From: Cyprinodon diabolis
Lineage: Eukaryota > Chordata > Actinopteri > Cyprinodontiformes > Cyprinodontidae
DNA length: 64,000 nucleotides
Assembly: GCA_030533445.1 (NCBI GenBank)
Contig: CM060069.1
Coordinates: forward strand, 2,140,756 to 2,204,755
Direction of reading: 5' to 3'
Shown here: one piece after another, positions 35,773 to 48,700 of the stretch
Position numbering within the stretch: the first letter of the stretch is position 1
Layout: each line of letters opens with the position of its first letter
The notes under the pieces: generated by a model
Seen by the model: the letters and a program-made list of their open reading frames with translations, nothing else
Told to the model about the DNA's origin: nothing
Databases searched by the model: none
Position numbers and translations under genes: made by a program

Positions 35773-36462
35773 ATATTTGTCAGGTTTCTGTTATAGTATT
35801 CAGTCTTGCTTTACTCCTTGTTTCCTAGTGTTAGTGGTTTTATTTTTATTTTGCTGTGTTCTTTGGTTTTTTCCAGTTACTGTCCTAGTCTGGGTTCTGT
35901 TATGTTTTCTTTTGAGTGTTTAGTTTTCTTTTCTCCATGTTTTGTAGTCCTAGTAATTTAACATTGTGTTTTTATTTCCAGTCTTCCAGGTTTCTCTTTT
36001 GTTGCTCTCTGCTGCCCTCTTGTGTTCTCCTTCTTCCCTAGCTATTTCCCTCTCTTGTTCTGTGCACACCTGCTCCCAGTTTCCTCATTAGCCCCCTCTT
36101 TGTCTCAGTCTCCTGTAAAAGCCCTCTCTGTTCAGTTCCCCTTTTCTGGGTCCTCGTCAAACACTGCCTAACTTTGTCAAACTTCCTCCAACTCCGTCTT
36201 CCTGAGTCTTCCTCGTCGTGACAGTGATTCCCCTGATGTCTCCATGGTTTCTGGTTCGTTTTGACTAGTTTTTATGTTTGATTGTTTTGGATTTTTGGAC
36301 TCCTGGTTTCATGTTAGTTTGGACTTTGTTTTTATTATTGGATTTTTGGATAACCTGCCTTTGCTTTCAGTTTCCCTTTTTAATTAAATGTAAAGAAATT
36401 TACCTCTGCCTTCCTGCCTCTGCTTTTGGGTCAACACTCCATAACCAAATCCTGACAATATT
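35773..36462. mobile_element. Solo LTR with 5-bp target duplication
   Basis: The LTR spans 35778-36457. It begins TGTCAGG and ends CCTGACA, and is flanked by atatt at 35773-35777 and 36458-36462. It is 680 bp, T-rich and without coding. The size, inverted ends and 5-bp duplication fit an LTR retrotransposon (Ty3-type or ERV) reduced by LTR-LTR recombination. Confidence 0.75.
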
Positions 36463-36544
36463 TACATCCTACTGGAGAAATATTAACAAATAAAATATAT
36501 CTAAACAAACTGTTATTAAACAAGGATTGTCTTTTTATCCCTGG

Positions 36545-36760
36545 TGTTATTCCCTTTAGCATTGGAGCCTCTAGCTATAGCTGTAAGGTCCCATACATCT
36601 ACAGCAGGCAGTACAATTAGACGAGAAGAACAAAAACTTTCATTATATGCAGATGACACAATCCTGATCATTTCAAACTTAAAGTAATCTATTCCAAATT
36701 TGCTTAATTTAATAGAGGAATATGGTCATGTTACAGGGTAATATAAATACAGCTAAACCT
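36545..36760 (+). pseudogene. L1-type LINE reverse transcriptase fragment
   Basis: A frame reads LALEPLAIAVRSH, then LSLYADDTILI with the catalytic YADD box at 36646-36657, then a stop, then a PNLLNLIEEYG-like stretch. These are reverse-transcriptase motifs of the L1/Tx1 type. It is a short dead fragment. Confidence 0.7.
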
Positions 36761-36770
36761 TCATTATTAA

Positions 36771-36862
36771 TTCAGTTCAATTCAGTTTATTTCTATAGCT
36801 CCAATTCACATCACGTCATCTCAGGTCTCTCTACAGTTCACCAGATCATCCAGTCAGAGAAA
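36771..36862 (-). repeat. Dispersed fish repeat, 3' tail only
   Basis: Reverse complement of the tail of the 17604 family (ttcagtttatttctatagc ... catccagtca). Confidence 0.75.
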
Positions 36863-36941
36863 AGTGGCTAAATATAGCGACTAAAGCGGCAAATGGACTG
36901 ATCCAATATGGTGGACACTGAAGGGGGGAGGGGGCACTTAA

Positions 36942-37120
36942 TATTATTAGCGTTGTGATGGCTTTTTGGTGAAAGGACTTTTAATCAAAAACATTATTAT
37001 TGCGCACAAATTAGGAATAGCTGTATTAACTATACATTGAAACAGAGTTTTATGAGGCCCCCAGGAACCTGGGGCCCTAAGCAACTGCCTAGTATTGCCT
37101 AATGGTAAATCCCCCCCCTG
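36942..37120 (+). mobile_element. hAT-type non-autonomous element, 3' part
   Basis: gatggctttttggtg ... atcaaaaacatta ... gcgcacaaattaggaatag matches the provirus-borne piece at 8785-8855. It ends ggtaaatcccccccctg, a terminus complementary to the CAGGGG start at 8603. Confidence 0.6.
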
Positions 37121-37431
37121 CAAAAGGAGTTCTTATAACCGGGAGTCCAGAGCATGCTCAATCTGATATAAAGCTTTAGAACAGAAGAGGAAGATGGTGT
37201 TCTGTCAGATACCCATAGTCAATCCGCATGCGCAAGACGTTGGTATTTATCCCCTTAGTCATGTACAAAAAAAATATTTCAATTTAAAAAATAAAAAAAA
37301 TTAGAATTTTGAGTTTTTTGAATTCAAAATATATATATATAATTTTTTTTTTTGTTATTCATAACTAAAGGGATACATGCCCATTGAGGTAGTTTAAAAT
37401 TAGTTTTTCGTGCACAACTAAAGGGATAAAC

Positions 37432-38066
37432 AGAATGCAGAATCTATTAGTTCAATCTCTAACGTTCTGCTCTCTCTGCTTTTTCTCATAGTAGCTTCAT
37501 CTGGTCTGTTCCTGTTTGGCTGTGACTCCATCCTGGAGAGAAATATCAGCTGTGCTGCTGCCATCAACACCTTTGTTTCTAGATGTTGGAGCTTGGCCTG
37601 TTTTCCAGTGTAGTCCTGTTTCTCTGACTGTGACTAACTGGATGTGCTCTCTTCATCCTCTGACATGGGAGCTGGCTCGGAGCTCGTCTGCCTGGCTGTG
37701 TGTTTCCTGGACGGGGCCGCCTGTGGAGCTGGTTGACAGTTGCCTTTTGTATCTATGCTTCTTTTTCTATGTCTGCTTCTGTCTCCTTGAACCCCAGTGG
37801 GCCTCAGCAGATGGCCGCTCACACTGAGCCTGGTTCTGCTGGAGGTTTCTTCCTGTTCAAAGGGAGTTTTTCCTCTCCACTGTCGCTACAAGCATGCTTA
37901 GTGTGAGGGATTGCTGAAGAGTCAATGAGTCGATGCAATCAGCTGGTTTTCCTTAGATAGAAAACTTTGAATCAATCTGACTGGATGATCTGGTGAACTG
38001 GAAAGTGACCTGAGATGACATGTGTTGTGAATTGGTGCTATAGAAATAAACTAAATAGAATAAAAT
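37432..38066 (+). repeat. Dispersed fish repeat, long copy B
   Basis: Nearly identical to copy A at 17604-18298, same strand, about 19.76 kb away. Confidence 0.8.
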
Positions 38067-38379
38067 TAAACTAAAAGGATAAACAGGTATTGAGTTATAG
38101 AAATAAACTAAATAGGTGAATATAACAAAATCTGTATTTCTTGTAACTCAAAAATCTACCGAGATCTTTTTTAGGTAAAGTCTACATATCTAGATCTACT
38201 GGATTCTATTATCAGCTTCTATAAAACAGTAAAGGTCATTTTCATTGTTTTCTTGAAAAAGTAAAATATTCATTTTTTCTGCAAACAGCAGCAGTTAGAT
38301 CAGAACAGCATGTTACACAATAACTGGATAAACAACAGAAGTTCATCATGACCCAAAGGCAGCGTTAGAGGAAAACACC

Positions 38380-38545
38380 GAACCTGAGCTAAAAACCACC
38401 GAACAGAACCGAACCGAACCGGCAGAACAGACCTGACAGGCAGCAGCGGGGAGTCCGGTCCAATGTCCGGCTGCTTCCTTCGCAACAGCTGGCTGTTCGC
38501 CCCGGGGGGCAGAGGCCACGCCCCCTGCTGACGTCACAAGAGCTG
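38380..38545. promoter_or_regulatory. CpG-rich block with CRE
   Basis: GC-rich island-like block with gccacgccccc (Sp1/KLF-like) and TGACGTCA at 38529-38536, a perfect cAMP-response element. It lies upstream of where gpat3 5' exons should be and about 1.2 kb from abraxas1. It could be the gpat3 promoter. Confidence 0.4.
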
Positions 38546-38577
38546 GACCGCTTTAAGATCTGGACCAGAAAACACGA

Positions 38578-38581
38578 CCTA

Positions 38582-38613
<32 letters not shown>

Positions 38614-38615
38614 AA
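38578..38615. repeat. (GAAA)n microsatellite
   Basis: Nine to ten uninterrupted aaag units. Confidence 0.9.
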
Positions 38616-38747
38616 ACAAAACATTTATTAAATAATAATTAACAATGAACAGTTATAAACTCAGGTCAACAATAGATTATTACATTAGCAGCTTGTTATA
38701 TTTTAGTTCTACCTGATCAGAAAAAGTGCGCAAAAACACTATTAAAA

Positions 38748-38780
38748 AGGAAGGAAGGAAGGAAGGAAGGAAGGAAGGAA
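38748..38780. repeat. (GGAA)n microsatellite
   Basis: Eight aagg units. Confidence 0.9.
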
Positions 38781-38829
38781 TTTCTTTCTAAATGTAACCT
38801 TCCTATTATTCTGGAGAATACATACATTT

Positions 38830-39355
38830 TTGTTGCCATTAAACTGGGATCTGCAGGTTATTCAGACTGAGGCCATTGAGATCTTCTTCCACACATTTGT
38901 TCTGGTTGGGTCCAAACTCTAAGACTTTCTGACTTTTTCTGGATCCAAATATTTAAAAAGATTTTTCTACTTCGTTGGGAAAAGGTTCTATTTTGTTTTC
39001 AAATAGAATGGGTTTTCTCTTAATTATCTTGGCTAAATTTCACTTGCATAAATTAAGATTTCTAAAAAAAAGAAGAAAAAGCCAGACTTCAATGTCTTTT
39101 TTCACCAAAAGGGACAAAATAAAACTAGATCAATCTGTTCCCAACTAAAAATTCTAGACAATTTAATGTAGGACAGATTAGTAGAATATATCTGTATATA
39201 TATGACACTCCTGAGCATATCTGTCTGTCAGTTTGTGTTTCCTCCTAAGTGTCCTTGTTTATTGTGACATACCCCTGAAATATTTGTTTGTTTATGTGTA
39301 TATTTTACATATTATTGTGGACTTTGTATGAAATAAAGAAACAAAGAAAGAGAGA
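38830..39355 (+). pseudogene. LINE ORF2 C-terminal remnant and tail
   Basis: A frame with stops resembles the LxxAKFHLHKxxF-type end of L1-like ORF2 (about 38990-39120). It is followed by a 3'-UTR-like stretch ending in gtatgaaataaagaaacaaa. It is degraded. Confidence 0.5.
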
Positions 39356-39599
39356 TTGATTTAGCATTTCAGTTTTAGTAACACATTGGCTGATTAATTA
39401 AGATCTACTCATCAAATGTGATATTAAAAATCCTTGTTGTTGTTTTGAATTGGAAGCTCATTCAGTCATTCGAAATAAATATCTGATTTGTTTTATTTTG
39501 TTTTGGTGAATTATATTCCTTAGGTAAAATAACTCAACAAATATGGAGTACCAATCATGCCATAGTTAAAAATATGTGAAAAATAAAAAGCAAACCAAG

Positions 39600-39727
39600 C
39601 TGAGCTAATAATGGTTCCACCTCCTCCGGTCCGGTAGGGGGCAGCGCAGCGCTGAGAAGCGGTCTGTCCGCCGTTCTGCGCTGCTCTGAAGAAGGACGCG
39701 GCGGCTTGTGTTGAACTTCTAGGCGTC
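39600..39727 (+). promoter_or_regulatory. abraxas1 proximal promoter / 5' UTR
   Basis: CG-rich and TATA-less. ccggtagggggcagcgc at 39631-39647 resembles a CTCF core and lies about 95 bp upstream of the start codon. Confidence 0.4.
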
Positions 39728-42700
39728 ATGTCGGAGCCTAATGTCCGCATTTCAGGAACAGTTTTAGCTTCTCTCATGTTCCAACATGTCAACAGCGACT
39801 CGGACGTGGTGAGGAAGTTTTTCTTAACTCGTCATAGACGCGCTAACGGGACAGCAGCGCCAAGCTAACTCACCAAACTCCGTAGAAAGATGCTTCAGGT
39901 CTGAGGGAAATGCTTCCCAGAGACAGAAAGGCTGCAGGAGAAACCGATCAGATGTCTCATCAGTCCTGGAACACACTGTAGATCTATTCGGCTTATTTTA
40001 TAAATCTAACTGCAGTATTTCTATGGTTTATTTCCCACTTGAATTATTTTGTTTTGATGAAAGGAAGAGAAAAAAGTTCTGATCTCATAATCTGAGTTTA
40101 TAATTCCAAAGTTTAATGATATGAAACATCAGAAACCACAAAAAAGGAACAGAGAAATAAATCAGAATTTATTGTGATTTGTTCTGATCCGCAAAGGATG
40201 AAGTAATAGAGTTTACTTCTCCATAAACCGAAGATCCCCGATTTTATCTAGACTGTAAATATCTTCCATCCTGTTACTGTCCTGAAACCGCAACTTCAAG
40301 ATGGAGGTCTCTCTGCTTTAAGGTGGAGGTCTGTGCTTTAAGGCGGAGGTCTCTGCTTTAAGGTTGAGGTCTCTGCTTTAAGGCGGAGGTCTCTGCTTTA
40401 AGGCGGAGGTCTGTGCTTTAAGGCGGAGGTCTGTGCTTTAAGGTGGGTGTGCCTGCTTTAAGGTTGAGGTCTCTGCTTTAAGGCGGAGGTCTCTGCTTTA
40501 AGGTGGAGGTCTGTGCTTTAAGGCGGAGGTTTGTGCTTTAAGGTGGGTGTGTCTGCTTTAAGGTGGAGGTCTGTGCTTTAAGGCGGAGGTCTCTGCTTTA
40601 AGGTGGAGGTCTGTGCTTTAAGGCGGAGGTCTCTGCTTTAAGGCGGAGGTCTTTTAAGGCGGAGGTCTGTGCTTTAAGGTGGAGGTTTGTGCTTTAAGGT
40701 GGGTGTGTCTGCTTTAAGGTGGAGGTCTGTGCTTTAAGGCGGAGGTCTCTGCTTTAAGGTGGAGGTCTGTGCTTTAAGGTTGAGGTCTCTGCTTTAAGGC
40801 GGAGGTCTCTGCTTTAAGGTGGAGGTCTGTGCTTTAAGGCGGAGGTCTGTGCTTTAAGGTGGGTGTGTCTGCTTTAAGGTGGAGGTCTGTGCTTTAAGGC
40901 GGAGGTCTCTGCTTTAAGGTGGAGGTCTGTGCTTTAAGGCGGAGGTCTCTGCTTTAAGGCGGTCTCTCTGCTTTAAGGCGGAGGTCTCTGCTTTAAGGTG
41001 GAGGTCTCTGCTTTAAGGTGGAGGTCGGTGCTTTAAGGCGGAGGTCTGTGCTTTAAGGTGGATGTGTCTGCTTTAAGGTGGAGGTCTGTGCTTAAAGGCG
41101 GAGGTCTCTGCTTTAAGGTGGAGGTCTGTGCTTTAAGGCGGAGGTCTCTGCTTTAAGGCGGAGGTCTCTGCTTTAATGGTGGAGGTCTTTGAAGGTGGAG
41201 GTCTCTGCTTTAAGGTGGAGGTCTCTGCTTTAAGGCGGAGGTCTCTCTGCTTTAAGGTGGAGGTCTTTTAAGGTGGAGGTCTCTGCTTTAAGGTGGAGGT
41301 CTGTGCTTTAAGGCGGAGGTCTGTGCTTTAAGGTGGAGGTCTCTGCTTTAAGGTGGAGGTCTGTGCTTTAAGGCGGAGGTCTCTGCTTTAAGGTTGAGGT
41401 CTGTGCTTTAAGGCGGAGGTCTGTGCTTTAAGGTGGATGTGTCTGCTTTAAGGTGGAGGTCTGTGCTTTAAGGCGGAGGTCTCTGCTTTAAGGCGGAGGT
41501 CTCTGCTTTAAGGTGGAGGTCTGTGCTTTAAGGCGGAGGTCTCTGCTTTAAGGTGGAGGTCTGTGCTTTAAGGTGGAGGTCTCTGCTTTAAGGCAGAGGT
41601 CTGTACTGTAAGGTGGAGGTCTGTGCTTTAAGGTGGAGGTCTCTGCTTTAAGGTGGAGGTCTCTGCTTTAAGGCGGAGGTCTGTGCTTTAAGGTGGAGGT
41701 CTTTGCTTTAAGGTGGAGGTCTGTGCTTTAAGGTGGAGGTCTCTGCTTTAAGGCGGAGGTCTGTGCTTTAAGGTGGAGGTCTCTGCTTTAAGGTGGGGGT
41801 CTAAGCTTTGAGGTGGAGGTCTCTGCTTTTAGGTGGAGGTCTCTGCTTTAAGGCGGAGGTCTGTGCTTTAAGGTGGAGGTCTCTGCTTCAAGGTGGAGGT
41901 CTCTGCTTTAAGGCGGAGGTCTCTCTGCTTTAAGGTGGAGGTCTTTTAAGGTGGAGGTCTCTGCTTTAAGGTGGAGGTCTGTGCTTTAAGGCGGAGGTCT
42001 GTGCTTTAAGGTGGAGGTCTCTGCTTTAAGGTGGAGGTCTGTGCTTTAAGGCGGAGGTCTCTGCTTTAAGGTTGAGGTCTGTGCTTTAAGGCGGAGGTCT
42101 GTGCTTTAAGGTGGATGTGTCTGCTTTAAGGTGGAGGTCTGTGCTTTAAGGCGGAGGTCTTTGCTTTAAGGCGGAGGTCTCTGCTTTAAGGTGGAGGTCT
42201 GTGCTTTAAGGCGGAGGTCTCTGCTTTAAGGTGGAGGTCTGTGCTTTAAGGTGGAGGTCTCTGCTTTAAGGCAGAGGTCTGTACTGTAAGGTGGAGGTCT
42301 GTGCTTTAAGGTGGAGGTCTCTGCTTTAAGGCGGAGGTCTGTGCTTTAAGGTGGAGGTCTTTGCTTTAAGGTGGAGGTCTGTGCTTTAAGGTGGAGGTCT
42401 CTGCTTTAAGGCGGAGGTCTGTGCTTTAAGGTGGAGGTCTCTGCTTTAAGGTGGGGGTCTAAGCTTTGAGGTGGAGGTCTCTGCTTTTAGGTGGAGGTCT
42501 CTGCTTTAAGGCGGAGGTCTGTGCTTTAAGGTGGAGGTCTCTGCTTCAAGGCGGAGGTCTTTGTTTTAAGGTGGAGGTCTCTGCTTCAAGGTGGAGGTCT
42601 GTGCTTTAAGGTGGAGGTCTGTGCTTTAAGGTGGAGTGCTCTGCTTCAAGGCGGAGGTCTCTGCTTTAAGGTGGAGGTCTCTGCTTTAAGGTGGAGGTCT

Positions 42701-45700
42701 CTGCTTCAAAGCGGAGGTCTCTGCTTTAAGGCGGAGGTCTCTGCTTCAAGGTGGAGGTCTGTGCTATAAGGTGGAGGTCTGTGCTTCAAGGCAGAGGTCT
42801 CTGCTTTAAGGTGGAGGTCTCTGCTTCAAGGTCGAGGTCTCTGCTTTAAGGTGGAGGTCTCTGCTTCAAGGTGGAGGTCTCTGCTTCAAGGTGGAGGTCT
42901 GTGCTTTAAGGTGGAGGTCTGTGCTTTAAGGTGGAGGTCTGTGCTTTAAGGCGGAGGTCTCTGCTTTAAGGTTGAGGTCTCTGCTTTAAGGCGGAGGTCT
43001 CTGCATTAAGGTGGAGGTCTGTGCTTTAAGGCGGAGGTCTGTGCTTTAAGGTGGGTGTGCCTGCTTTAAGGTTGAGGTCTCTGCTTTAAGGCGGAGGTCT
43101 CTGCTTTAAGGTGGAGGTCTGTGCTTTAAGGCGGAGGTTTGTGCTTTAAGGTGGGTGTGTCTGCTTTAAGGTGGAGGTCTCTGCTTTAAGGCGGAGGTCT
43201 CTGCTTTAAGGTGGAGGTCTGTGCTTTAAGGCGGAGGTCTCTGCTTTAAGGCGGAGGTCTTTTAAGGCGGAGGTCTGTGCTTTAAGGTGGAGGTTTGTGC
43301 TTTAAGGTGGGTGTGTCTGCTTTAAGGTTGAGGTCTCTGCTTTAAGGTGGAGGTCTGTGCTTTAAGGCGGAGGTTTGTGCTTTAAGGTGGGTGTGTCTGC
43401 TTTAAGGTGGAGGTCTCTGCTTTAAGGCGGAGGTCTCTGCTTTAAGGTGGAGGTCTTTTAAGGCGGAGGTCTGTGCTTTAAGGTGGGTGTGTCTGCTTTA
43501 AGGTTGAGGTCTCTGCTTTAAGGCGGAGGTCTCTGCTTTAAGGTGGAGGTCTGTGCTTTAAGGCAGAGGTCTGTGCTTTAAGGTGGGTGTGTCTGCTTTA
43601 AGGTGGGGGTCTGTGCTTTAAGGCGGAGGTCTCTGCTTTAAGGTGGAGGTCTGTGCTTTAAGGTGGAGGTCTGTGCTTTAAGGCGGAGGTCTCTGCTTTA
43701 AGGCGGAGGTCTCTCTGCTTTAAGGTGGAGGTCTTTTAAGGCGGAGGTCTCTGCTTTAAGGTGGAGGTCTGTGCTTTAAGGCGGAGGTCTGTGCTTTAAG
43801 GTGGATGTGTCTGCTTTAAGGTGGAGGTCTGTGCTTTAAGGCAGAGGTCTCTGCTTTAAGGTGGAGGTCTGTGCTTTAAGGCGGAGGTCTCTGCTTTAAG
43901 GCGAAGGTCTCTCTGCTTTAATGGTGGAGGTCTTTTAAGGTGGAGGTCTCTGCTTTAAGGCGGAGGTCTCTCTGCTTTAAGGTGGAGGTCTTTTAAGGTG
44001 GAGGTCTCTGCTTTAAGGTGGAGGTCTGTGCTTTAAGGCGGAGGTCTGTGCTTTAAGGCGGAGGTCTGTGCTTTAAGGTGGAGGTCTCTGCTTTAAGGTG
44101 GAGGTCTGTGCTTTAAGGCGGAGGTCTCTGCTTTAAGGTTGAGGTCTGTGCTTTAAGGCGGAGGTCTGTGCTTTAAGGTGGATGTGTCTGCTTTAAGGTG
44201 GAGGTCTGTGCTTTAAGGCGGAGGTCTCTGCTTTAAGGCGGAGGTCTCTGCTTTAAGATGGAGGTCTCTGCTTTAAGATGGAGGTCTCTGCTTTAAGATG
44301 GAGGTCTGTGCTTTAAGGCGGAGGTCTCTGCTTTAAGGTGGAGGTCTGTGCTTTAAGGTGGAGGTCTCTGCTTTAAGGCAGAGGTCTGTACTGTAAGGTG
44401 GAGGTCTGTGCTTTAAGGTGGAGGTCTGTGCTTCAAGGTGGAGGTCTCTGTTTCAAGGTGGAGGTCTCTGCTTTAAGGTGGAGGTCTCTGCTTTAAGGCG
44501 GAGGTCTCTGCTTTAAGGCGGAGGTCTGTGCTTTAAGGTGGAGGTCTCTGCTTTAAGGCGGAGGTCTGTACTTTAAGGTGGAGGTCTCTGCTTTAAGGTG
44601 GAGGTCTCTGCTTTAAGGCGGAGGTCTGTGCTTTAAGGCGGAGGTCTCTGCTTTAAGGCGGAGGTCTGTGCTTCAAGGCGGAGGTCTCTGCTTTAAGGCG
44701 GAGGTCTATACTTTAAGGTGGAGGTCTGTGCTTTAAGGTGGAGGTCTGTGCTTTAAGGTGGAGGTCTCTGCTTTAAGGTGGAGGTCTGTGCTTTAAGGTG
44801 GAGGTCTCTGCTTCAAGGCGGAGGTCTCTGCTTCAAGGTGGAGGTCTGTGCTTTAAGGTGGAGGTCTCTGCTTTAAGGCGGAGGTCTCTGCTTCAAGGTG
44901 GAGGTCTGTGCTTTAAGGTGGAGGTCTGTGCTTCAAGGTTGAGGTCTCTGCTTTACGGTAGAGGTCTGTGCTTTAAGGTGGAGGTCTGCTTCAAGGTGGA
45001 GGTCTGTGCTTTAAGGTGGAGGTCTCTGCTTCAAGGTGGAGGTCTGTACTTTAAGGTGGAGGTCTCTGCTTCAAGGTGGAGGTCTGTGCTTTAAGGTGGA
45101 GGTCTCTGCTTTAAGGTGGAGGTCTCTGCTTCAAGGTTGAGGTCTCTGCTTCAAGGTGGAGGTCTGTGCTTCAAGGTGGAGGTCTCTCTGCCTTAAGGTG
45201 GAGGTCTGCCAAGTTTCTCCACATCCAACATTCTAAACATGCAGCCATGAAAGCTGTTTTAGGGAAGCAAGTTTAAATAAACTGAGGCAGGATCAGTGAT
45301 GGGTCAGACGGTCGCTGCCGGTGACCGACTGTCAAACAGTCTGTATCTCTGACCTCCAACAGGCGGTCAGCCTGAATGCCTGATTTCTCTCCCTGACAGG
45401 AAGGCCTGGTCCTTGGAGAAAGCAGCTTCCATGAGCAGGTCACCATCAGCGACTCGCAGTCTGACCACATCCACATCGAGGAGATCTACAGTGAGTAGCT
45501 CTCAGCGATGCCTCTGAGCCAATGACTGGTCGGATGCTGATGGTGTTCATGTCAGTAGTTTAGTTGCTGTAATCGGTGTTTGTCTGACAGACATCCAGAA
45601 CCACGTCGCCTGCCACAAACTGAACACGTGAGTCCTACATCCATCAACCCCTGCTACGCAGCTGGACCTCCTGTGTGACGCTGTGTGTGTGTCAGTCTGT

Positions 45701-48700
45701 ACAGCAGCTCTGGGGAGGTGGACCTGGCTGTGCTGCAGGAGATGCTGGCTGATACCAAGCAGGTAACCGGGGGAGGGGGGGATTGAATCAATCTGATCAT
45801 CCAATCAGATTGATTCAAAGTTTTCTATCTAAGGAAAACCAGATGATTGCATCGACTCATTGACTCTTCAGCAATCCCTCACACTAAGCATGCTTGTAGC
45901 GACAGTGGAGAGGAAAAACTCCCTTTGAACAGGAAGAAACCTCCAGCAGAACCAGGCTCAGTGTGAGCGGCCATCTGCTGAGGCCCACTGGGGGTGTCCA
46001 TCCATTACCCATCCCATCATCCATTAAACATCCATCCATCCACCCATCATCCGTCACGCATCCACCCGTTCATCATCCATCCAACCATCATCCGTCACGC
46101 ATCCACCCATTCATCATCCATCCACCCATCATCCGTCACGCATCCACCCATTATCCATCATCCGTCATGCATCCACCCATTCATCATCCATCCACTCATC
46201 ATCCGTCACGCATCCATCCATCATCCGTCACGCATCCACCCGTTCATCATCCATCCACCCATCATCCGTCACGCATCCACCCATTCATCATCCATCCACC
46301 CATCATCCGTCACGTATCCACCCATCATCCGTCAAGCATCCACCTGTTCATCATCCATCCACCCATCATTCGTCACGCATCCACCCGTTCATCATCCATC
46401 CACCCATCATCCGTCACGCATCCACCCATTCATCATCCATCCACCCATCATCCGTCACGCATCCACCCATTCATCATCCATCCACCCATCATCCGTCACG
46501 CATCCACCCGTTCATCATCCATCCACCCATCATCCGTCACGCATCCACCCGTTCATCATCCATCATCCATCATCCGTCACGCATCCACCCGTTCATCATC
46601 CATCATCCATCATCCGTCACGCATCCACCCGTTCATCATCCATCCACCCATCATCCGTCACGCATCCACCCATTCATCATCCATCCACCCATCATCCGTC
46701 ACGCATCCACCCATCATCCATCATCCGTCACGCATCCACCCATTCATCATCCATCCACTCATCATCCGTCACGCATCCACCCATCATCCATCATCCGTCA
46801 CGCATCCACCCGTTCATCATCCATCCACCCATCATCCGTCACGCATCCACCAATCATCCATCATCCGTCACGCATCCACCCATCATCCATCATCCATCAC
46901 GCATCCACCCATTCATCATCCATCCACTCATCATCCGTCACGCATCCACCCATCATCCATCATCCGTCACGCATCCACCCGTTCATCATCCATCCACCCA
47001 TCATCCGTCACGCATCCACCCATCATCCATCATCCGTCACGCATCCACCCATTCATCATCCATCCACTCATCATCCGTCACGCATCCACCCATCATCCAT
47101 CATCCGTCACGCATCCACCCGTTCATCATCCATCCACCCATCATCCGTCACGCATCCACCAATCATCCATCATCCGTCACGCATCCACCCATCATCCATC
47201 ATCCATCATGCATCCACCCATTCATCATCCATCCACTCATCATCCGTCACGCATCCACCCATCATCCATCATCCGTCACGCATCCACCCATTCATCATCC
47301 ATCCACTCATCATCCGTCACGCATCCACCCATCATCCATCATCCGTCACGCATCCACCCATTCATCATCCATCCACTCATCATCCGTCACGCATCCACCC
47401 ATCATCCATCATCCGTCACGCATCCACCCGTTCATCATCCATCCACCCATCATCCGTCACGCATCCACCCATCATCCATTATCCGTCACGCATCCACCCG
47501 TTCATCATCCATCCTTTCGAGAAGCGGAAGGATGAAGAAGTTACACCTCAAACATCCTCTGTGGAGTTTAGATCAGGTTACTTTTCAAAACCAATCAGAT
47601 AAACATTGAATATTAATGGAGTTTTAAAGACATTTCTAGTTTCCAACAGTTCCTGAATGCAGCATCTGGGAATATCTTGCGCCTCAACTGTCAGTCATTT
47701 TCCTGCAGCCATGTCATCTAAGCCCCGCCCCCACGTCTTTCCTTTTGGATAATCTTTTTGGTCCAGTTTAGCTCCACAGCCTCAGATACCGACCAGTTGA
47801 GCAGAATGTAACGGGTTCTGGTTCTGACCGGTTCTGACTGCAGCTTTGATGTTCAGGACAGCGTGGTGGGCTGGTACCGGCAGCGCAGGAACTCTGAGCA
47901 GCACATGACCTTCAGGGAGAAGCTGGTCCACGAGAAGCTGAAGGCGGTTCTTCAGAACCCTCACATGATCTTCTTCCTGCTGACGTCCAGCAGAGTGACT
48001 CAGACGGACTCCACCCACCGGATGGAGTACTCCGCCTTCACCTCTTGCAGCAGGTGATGGTGTCTGGTCTCGGGCAGATGGGTGGAGATTCAGGATCTTC
48101 ACCGTCTGCTACTCTCTGCAGGCGCTTCATGAGCGTTCCAGTCCTGGTGACCAACCTGGGTCTGCTGGAGCAGCAGGGTTACTGGAAGGCATCTGTTCCG
48201 TGCTCCGCCTCAGGCTACAGCCTCACCATGAAGAAACACCGGTACCGCTTCTCCAGCATCTCACACCCAACGCCTGTCCTGGTTCTCCTCCTGAACCTCC
48301 TTCCTTCTGTTCCAGGCCCAAGTTCTTCTCCCCCATCGGGCTGCTGAGGGAGGTGGAGGAAATCAACAAGATGAACGAGTCTCTGCAGGATGAGCTGCAG
48401 GTGAGGAGAATGAAGGAGCCTGAGAAGGTTCTCAGCATCTGCGTGGTTCCTCCTCTACTTAGTTCCTCCTTCACTGCGTGGTTCCTCCTTCACTGCGTGG
48501 TTCCTCCTCCTCTACGTGGTTCCACCTCCTCTGCACAGTTTTTCCTCCTCTGCATAGTTTTTCCTCCTCTGCATAGTTTCTCCTCCTCTGCATGGTTCCT
48601 CCTCCTCTGCTTAGTTCCTCCTGCTCTGTATGGTTCCCTCTCCTCTGCGTGGTTCCACCTCCTCTGCATAGTTTCTCCTCCTCTGCGTGGTTCCACCTCC

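Noticed and set aside
44798..45094. 98-codon plus-strand frame with a [17 protein letters not shown] period
   Set aside because: Translation of the 20-bp minisatellite in abraxas1 intron 1.
45963..47609. Two overlapping frames over 500 codons, His/Pro/Ser-rich
   Set aside because: They are translations of the CATC-type minisatellite inside abraxas1 intron 4, with no start context, domain or splice support.
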